Below, one piece after another: positions 60,377 to 64,000 of a stretch of 64,000 bases of DNA. The notes beneath the pieces were generated by a model. That model had not been told where the DNA came from and did not search any database. It was given only the letters and a program-made list of their open reading frames with translations. Numbering within the stretch: the first letter of the stretch is position 1; each line of letters begins with the position of its first letter. Both the position numbers and the translations under genes were made by a program. The stretch covers positions 1 to 64,000 of the forward strand of contig NZ_BANF01000072.1 in NCBI RefSeq assembly GCF_000964425.1, read 5' to 3'. The stretch comes from Komagataeibacter intermedius TF2 (lineage in GTDB: Bacteria > Pseudomonadota > Alphaproteobacteria > Acetobacterales > Acetobacteraceae).

Positions 60377-61573
60377 GTGATCACGCTTGAAGACATCACC
60401 GCCGCCGCACAGCGGATAAAGGGGCGCGTGCTGCATACGCCCACCGTGCCGTGCCAGACACTTTCACGCGCGACCGGCGCGGATATCGTGCTCAAGCTCG
60501 ATAACCTGCAGGCTGTCGGTTCGTTCAAGGAACGCGGGGCCGCCAACAAGCTGGCCCTGCTGACCCCGCGCGAACGCGAACGGGGCGTCATTACCGTCTC
60601 GGCCGGCAACCATGCGCAGGGCGTCGCCCGCCATGCCTCCCTGCTGGGTATTGACGCGGTGATCGTCATGCCGCGCTTCACGCCCGCAGCCAAGGTCACG
60701 CGCACCGCCGCATGGGGGGCGACCGTGGTGCTGGAAGGCGACAACTTCGCCGAGGCGACGGACCATGCCAACATGCTGTGCCAGCGCGAGGGCCGCGTGT
60801 TCGTCCACCCCTATGACGACCCCGAGGTCATGGCCGGACAGGGTACCTTCGCCCTTGAACTGTTCGAGGATGCGGGACCGCTGGACACCTTCGTGTGCCC
60901 CATTGGCGGTGGCGGCCTGCTGTCGGGCTGCGCGGTCGCGGGACGTGCGTTGCAGCCGGACATGGATATAGTGGGCGTGCAGGTGGAAAACTATTCCTCC
61001 CTCGCCGGTTTCCCGGGGGATGAGGTGCTGCCCCCGGGCGGGGCCACCATCGCCGAGGGCATCGCGGTGCTGCAGATCGGCCGACAGCCGCTGGAAGTCA
61101 TCCGCGAACTGGTGTCGAATGTGCTGGTCGTGCCCGAAAGCGCGATCGAGACCGCGATCACCATGCTGGCGGAAGGGGCCAAGCAGGTCAGCGAGGGCGC
61201 GGGCGCAACGGCCCTTGCCGCCGTGCTCACCTACCCCGAACTGTTCCGTGGCAAGCGGGTGGCGCTGCCGGTGACGGGCGGCAATATCGACAGCCGCATC
61301 CTGGCCAATACGCTGCTGCGTTCGCTGCTGCGTGACGGGCGGCTTCTGTGCCTGAAAATGGAAATACCTGACCGCCCCGGCGTGCTGGCCGATATTTCGC
61401 GCAAGATCAGCGATGAAGGCGGCAACATCATCGAGGTCTCGCACCAGCGCCTGTTCACAACGCCCAGCGTGCAGGCCGCCGAGCTTGAGGTCATGATCGA
61501 GGCCCGTGATCCCGACCATGCCCGCGCGCTGGAAGCGGAACTGGCCAAGACCTATATCGTGCGCCGCGCCTGA
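60377..61573 (+). CDS. ilvA: Threonine ammonia-lyase (threonine dehydratase)
   Basis: A 398-residue PLP enzyme that converts threonine to 2-oxobutanoate, the first step of isoleucine synthesis. The PLP lysine is in GSFKERGA, the phosphate loop in GGGGLLSG, and SAGNHAQGVA is the substrate loop. The C-terminal ACT domain (about 325-398, MEIPDRPGVLADISRKI) is of the single-ACT type seen in shorter IlvA/TdcB-like enzymes. The start is GTG at 60377, 12 bases after the greA stop. A terminator follows. Confidence 0.95.
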   Translation: MITLEDITAAAQRIKGRVLHTPTVPCQTLSRATGADIVLKLDNLQAVGSFKERGAANKLALLTPRERERGVITVSAGNHAQGVARHASLLGIDAVIVMPRFTPAAKVTRTAAWGATVVLEGDNFAEATDHANMLCQREGRVFVHPYDDPEVMAGQGTFALELFEDAGPLDTFVCPIGGGGLLSGCAVAGRALQPDMDIVGVQVENYSSLAGFPGDEVLPPGGATIAEGIAVLQIGRQPLEVIRELVSNVLVVPESAIETAITMLAEGAKQVSEGAGATALAAVLTYPELFRGKRVALPVTGGNIDSRILANTLLRSLLRDGRLLCLKMEIPDRPGVLADISRKISDEGGNIIEVSHQRLFTTPSVQAAELEVMIEARDPDHARALEAELAKTYIVRRA

Positions 61574-61603
61574 ACCATCAGGGTCAGGCAATGCCACGAC
61601 ATG

Positions 61604-61638
61604 AAAAACCTGCGGGGCATATACCCCGCAGGTTTTTT
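61604..61638 (+). terminator. Bidirectional terminator between ilvA and upp
   Basis: AAAAACCTGCGGGG / CCCCGCAGGTTTTTT, a perfect 14-bp stem with a six-base loop, 30 bases after the ilvA stop. The A/T runs at both ends would serve ilvA and the convergent upp gene. Confidence 0.9.
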
Positions 61639-61660
61639 AAATTTGACAGATAATTAAACG

Positions 61661-61685
61661 TTTTACCAAAAAACTTCTGTTATTT
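61661..61685. repeat. Palindromic repeat element (fragment, copy 3)
   Basis: TTTTACCAAAAA (61661-61672) is the reverse complement of 4228-4239, and CTTCTGTTATTT (61674-61685) matches 22876-22887. The fragment runs into the last codons of upp. Confidence 0.45.
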
Positions 61686-62333
61686 GGTACCGAACAGGCG
61701 GTCGCCCGCATCCCCAAGGCCAGGACGGATATAACCATGTTCATCCAGCCCCCGGTCAATGGCGCAGGTAACGATGCGCACATCCGGGTGGGCCTTGCGC
61801 AGGCACGCGATCCCTTCGGGGGATGCCAGCAGGCAGACGAAGACCATGCGCGCGCAGCCCGCCTGCTTCAGCCGGTCGATTGCGGCAACGGCGCTGTGCC
61901 CCGTCGCCAGCATGGGATCGACCACCAGGCAGATGCGGTTGCCGACATCATCGGGCAGCTTCAGGTAATATTCGACCGGTTCCAGCGTTTCGGGGTCACG
62001 GTACAGCCCGACATGGCCAATCCGCGCCGAAGGCACCAGATCCAGCAGCCCGTCCAGGATCCCGTTTCCCGCCCGCAGGATGGAAATCAGGCACAGCTTC
62101 TTGCCCGCAAGCCGCCATGCCTGCATGCGTTCCATGGGGGTATCGATTTCCACGGGTTCCAGCGGCAGGTCCCGCATGGCCTCATACCCGATCAGCAGGC
62201 TGAGTTCGCGCGCAAGGTTCCGGAATTCACCCGTCGAGGTCTGGCGTTCGCGCATGAGTGTCAGCTTGTGCTGTACCAGCGGGTGGCTGACGACAATCAC
62301 ATCATCATCATGCGTGGCGGGGGCCTGGGTCAT
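61680..62333 (-). CDS. upp: Uracil phosphoribosyltransferase
   Basis: A 217-residue salvage enzyme joining uracil to PRPP to give UMP. The PRPP-binding motif reads [15 protein letters not shown], and the uracil-binding region near the C-terminus is [28 protein letters not shown]. The N-terminal [22 protein letters not shown] is conserved in the family. It is encoded 21 bases after msrB on the same strand and converges on ilvA. Confidence 0.97.
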   Translation of the reverse strand: MTQAPATHDDDVIVVSHPLVQHKLTLMRERQTSTGEFRNLARELSLLIGYEAMRDLPLEPVEIDTPMERMQAWRLAGKKLCLISILRAGNGILDGLLDLVPSARIGHVGLYRDPETLEPVEYYLKLPDDVGNRICLVVDPMLATGHSAVAAIDRLKQAGCARMVFVCLLASPEGIACLRKAHPDVRIVTCAIDRGLDEHGYIRPGLGDAGDRLFGTK

Positions 62334-62354
62334 ATCTGTTCCTTCAATGCCATT

Positions 62355-62768
62355 TCATTTCCGTGATAAGGTAGCGCCATCACGCGGGACGAAAGTCAAT
62401 GCCAGTCCGTTCATGCAATAGCGCAGACCGGTCGGCGGCGGCCCGTCGGGGAACACATGGCCCAGATGGCCGTGGCAGTGGGCGCAGTGCACTTCCGTCC
62501 GGGTCATGCCGTGGCTGGTGTCGGTCGTGGTGCCCACGCCCCCCGGAATCGCCTCGAAAAACGAGGGCCATCCACTTCCGCTTTCGTATTTCGCGCCGGA
62601 ACGGAACAGTGGCGTCCCGCAGCCGGCGCAACGATATTCCCCGGCACGCTTTTCACTGTTCAGCGGACTGGAACCGGGGCGCTCGGTCCCGTGTTCGCGC
62701 AGGATGCGCAGCTGTTCGGGGGTCAGGCAGCCACACTGCGCCCCATTGGTGTTGGCGGTATCGGTCAT
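62355..62768 (-). CDS. msrB: Peptide-methionine (R)-S-oxide reductase MsrB
   Basis: A 137-residue repair enzyme reducing methionine-R-sulfoxide in proteins. Two CxxC pairs (CAGC, CAHC) bind zinc, GSGWPSFFEAI is the substrate-binding block, and the catalytic Cys lies in RYCMNGLAL. The conserved early Cys region reads GAQCGCLTPEQ, possibly a resolving cysteine. The ATG at 62766-62768 follows AGGAAA; an upstream in-frame start at 62798 is less likely. It is divergent from gpmI. Confidence 0.96.
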   Translation of the reverse strand: MTDTANTNGAQCGCLTPEQLRILREHGTERPGSSPLNSEKRAGEYRCAGCGTPLFRSGAKYESGSGWPSFFEAIPGGVGTTTDTSHGMTRTEVHCAHCHGHLGHVFPDGPPPTGLRYCMNGLALTFVPRDGATLSRK

Positions 62769-62859
62769 GACGATTTCCTTCCTCCGGCAGACAGGCATTT
62801 CACGCCCGCTTTTTTTAGGGCATCATACCACCCAAAATAAGACAGGGAGACAATAACCC

Positions 62860-64000
62860 ATGAACGACCAGGCACGCGCACACAAGGCACCCCGTCCCGT
62901 CATGCTGGCCATCCTTGATGGCTTTGGCTGGCGCGAGGACCCGGCGGACAACGCCGTCCGGTCCGCCCATACCCCCGCATTCGACCGGCTGTGGCAGGCG
63001 GGGCCGCATGCCTTCCTCAAGACCTGTGGGGAGGATGTCGGCCTGCCGCAAGGGCAGATGGGCAATTCCGAGGTCGGTCACCTGAATATCGGCGCGGGCC
63101 GGGTGGTGATGCAGGAACTGCCGCGCATTTCCACGGGCCTTGCCAACGGGTCGGTCGCGCGTGGCGCGGTCATGCAGGATTTCATTGCCGCGCTGAAAAA
63201 AAGCGGTGGTACCTGCCACCTGCTCGGTCTTGTCTCCCCCGGCGGGGTCCATGCCCATCAGGACCATGCCATAGCCCTTGCCCGCATCGTACGCGAAGCT
63301 GGCGTGCCCGTGACATTCCATATCTTTACCGATGGTCGGGACACGGCCCCCCAGTCCGGGCATGGCTATGTCAGCCAGGTGCTGTCCGCCCTGCCCGATG
63401 GCGTGCGTATCGGCACCGTGTCCGGCCGGTATTACGCCATGGACCGTGACCGCCGCTGGGACCGGGTGGAAAAAACCTACAACGCCATTGTCGCGGGCGC
63501 AGGCCCGCATGCGGGCGACGCGCTGGAGGTACTGGACCGCGCCTATGAAGCGGGCATCACGGATGAATTCGTGGTCCCTACCGTCATCGGGGAATATGGC
63601 GGCATGCGCGACGGGGATGGCGTGCTCAGCTTCAATTTCCGCGCCGATCGCATCCGGCAGCTGCTCGATGCCCTGCTGGAACCGAATTTCGAGGGCTTCC
63701 GGCGCACCAGGCTGGTCAACCTTGCCGCCGTGACCGGCATGACGCGCTACAGCGACCGGCTGGCGGAACTGATAACCGTGCTGTTCCCGCCGCAGGAACT
63801 GCATGACCTGCTGGGCGATGTGGTGTCGGCCGCCGGCCTGAAGCAGATCCGCATGGCCGAGACCGAAAAATACCCCCACGTCACCTATTTCCTCAATGGT
63901 GGACGCGAAGGCGAACTGCCTGGCGAGGACCGGGTGATGGTCCCCTCCCCCAAGGTCGCGACCTATGACCTGCAGCCCGAAATGTCCGCGCCGGAACTGA
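62860..64000 (+). CDS. gpmI: 2,3-bisphosphoglycerate-independent phosphoglycerate mutase (partial)
   Basis: The first 380 residues of a gene that runs off the right edge; the family is about 510 long. GpmI interconverts 3- and 2-phosphoglycerate using a phosphoserine and two manganese ions. MLAILDGFGWRED carries the first metal Asp and MGNSEVGHLNIGAGRVV the catalytic Ser. LGLVSPGGVHAHQDH, FTDGRDTAPQSG and SGRYYAMDRDRRWDR follow as in the family. The later metal ligands are outside the window. GGGAGA lies nine bases before the ATG. Confidence 0.96.
   Translation, partial: MNDQARAHKAPRPVMLAILDGFGWREDPADNAVRSAHTPAFDRLWQAGPHAFLKTCGEDVGLPQGQMGNSEVGHLNIGAGRVVMQELPRISTGLANGSVARGAVMQDFIAALKKSGGTCHLLGLVSPGGVHAHQDHAIALARIVREAGVPVTFHIFTDGRDTAPQSGHGYVSQVLSALPDGVRIGTVSGRYYAMDRDRRWDRVEKTYNAIVAGAGPHAGDALEVLDRAYEAGITDEFVVPTVIGEYGGMRDGDGVLSFNFRADRIRQLLDALLEPNFEGFRRTRLVNLAAVTGMTRYSDRLAELITVLFPPQELHDLLGDVVSAAGLKQIRMAETEKYPHVTYFLNGGREGELPGEDRVMVPSPKVATYDLQPEMSAPEL

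Noticed and set aside
1-64000. tRNA, rRNA, CRISPR, insertion sequence or prophage signals
   Set aside because: I looked in the larger gaps for T-loop motifs, repeat-spacer patterns and transposase motifs and saw none.

Overview
The window is a gap-poor, GC-rich chromosomal segment with no insertion sequence, prophage, CRISPR array, rRNA or tRNA gene that I could recognise. The gene families point to an alphaproteobacterium of the acetic acid bacteria (Acetobacteraceae, most likely the Komagataeibacter/Gluconacetobacter group). The indicators are a C-3 hopanoid methylase (HpnR), alphaproteobacterial forms of LptD, RpoD and GreA, and an orphan PhaR. The genus is an inference from content and style, not from a marker gene.

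Layout. 1-4285: the end-truncated gluQ, an HNH nuclease, a small lipoprotein, hpnR, and a copper-chaperone-like HMA protein followed by a palindromic repeat. 4295-6746: sufE and the HslUV protease (minus strand). 6813-18130: an eight-gene minus-strand chemosensory operon (CheW, CheR, CheW, receptor, CheA-REC, CheB, then two soluble hybrid kinases) with no CheY or flagellar gene. 18266-21788: an FtsEX-like pair with a YdcF-family protein and an acyltransferase. 21947-26076: PhaR, glyoxalase II, a methyltransferase and the phosphatidylethanolamine genes psd-pssA. 26099-32345: a six-gene minus-strand complex built like hydrogenase-4 but lacking the nickel-binding cysteines, preceded by an aldo/keto reductase. 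33309-39305: holC-pepA, cysQ, the Sua5-type threonylcarbamoyl-AMP synthase and a flavin oxidase. 39406-46343: lptF-lptG-lptD-surA-ksgA, an envelope-assembly operon. 46313-49778: cfa, then rpsF-rpsR-rplI and an unknown gene. 49876-54943: the yqeY-dnaG-rpoD macromolecular synthesis cluster with an acetyltransferase. 55097-64000: carA-carB, greA, ilvA, upp, msrB and the start of gpmI.

Three places deserve most attention. The chemosensory operon resembles Wsp/Che3 alternative-function systems, but its apparent outputs are hybrid histidine kinases rather than a diguanylate cyclase or CheY. The hydrogenase-like complex keeps its membrane proton-pump subunits and FeS small subunit, while all four NiFe cysteines of the large subunit are replaced. 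The carbamoyl-phosphate synthase small subunit is fused in frame to an N-terminal helix-turn-helix domain, and directly upstream lie two copies of the inverted repeat GGGAA-N5-TTCCC.

Most of the rest is conserved housekeeping. The main limits are that start codons were chosen by eye from ribosome binding sites and family N-termini, and that family assignments rest on motif recognition without database searches.
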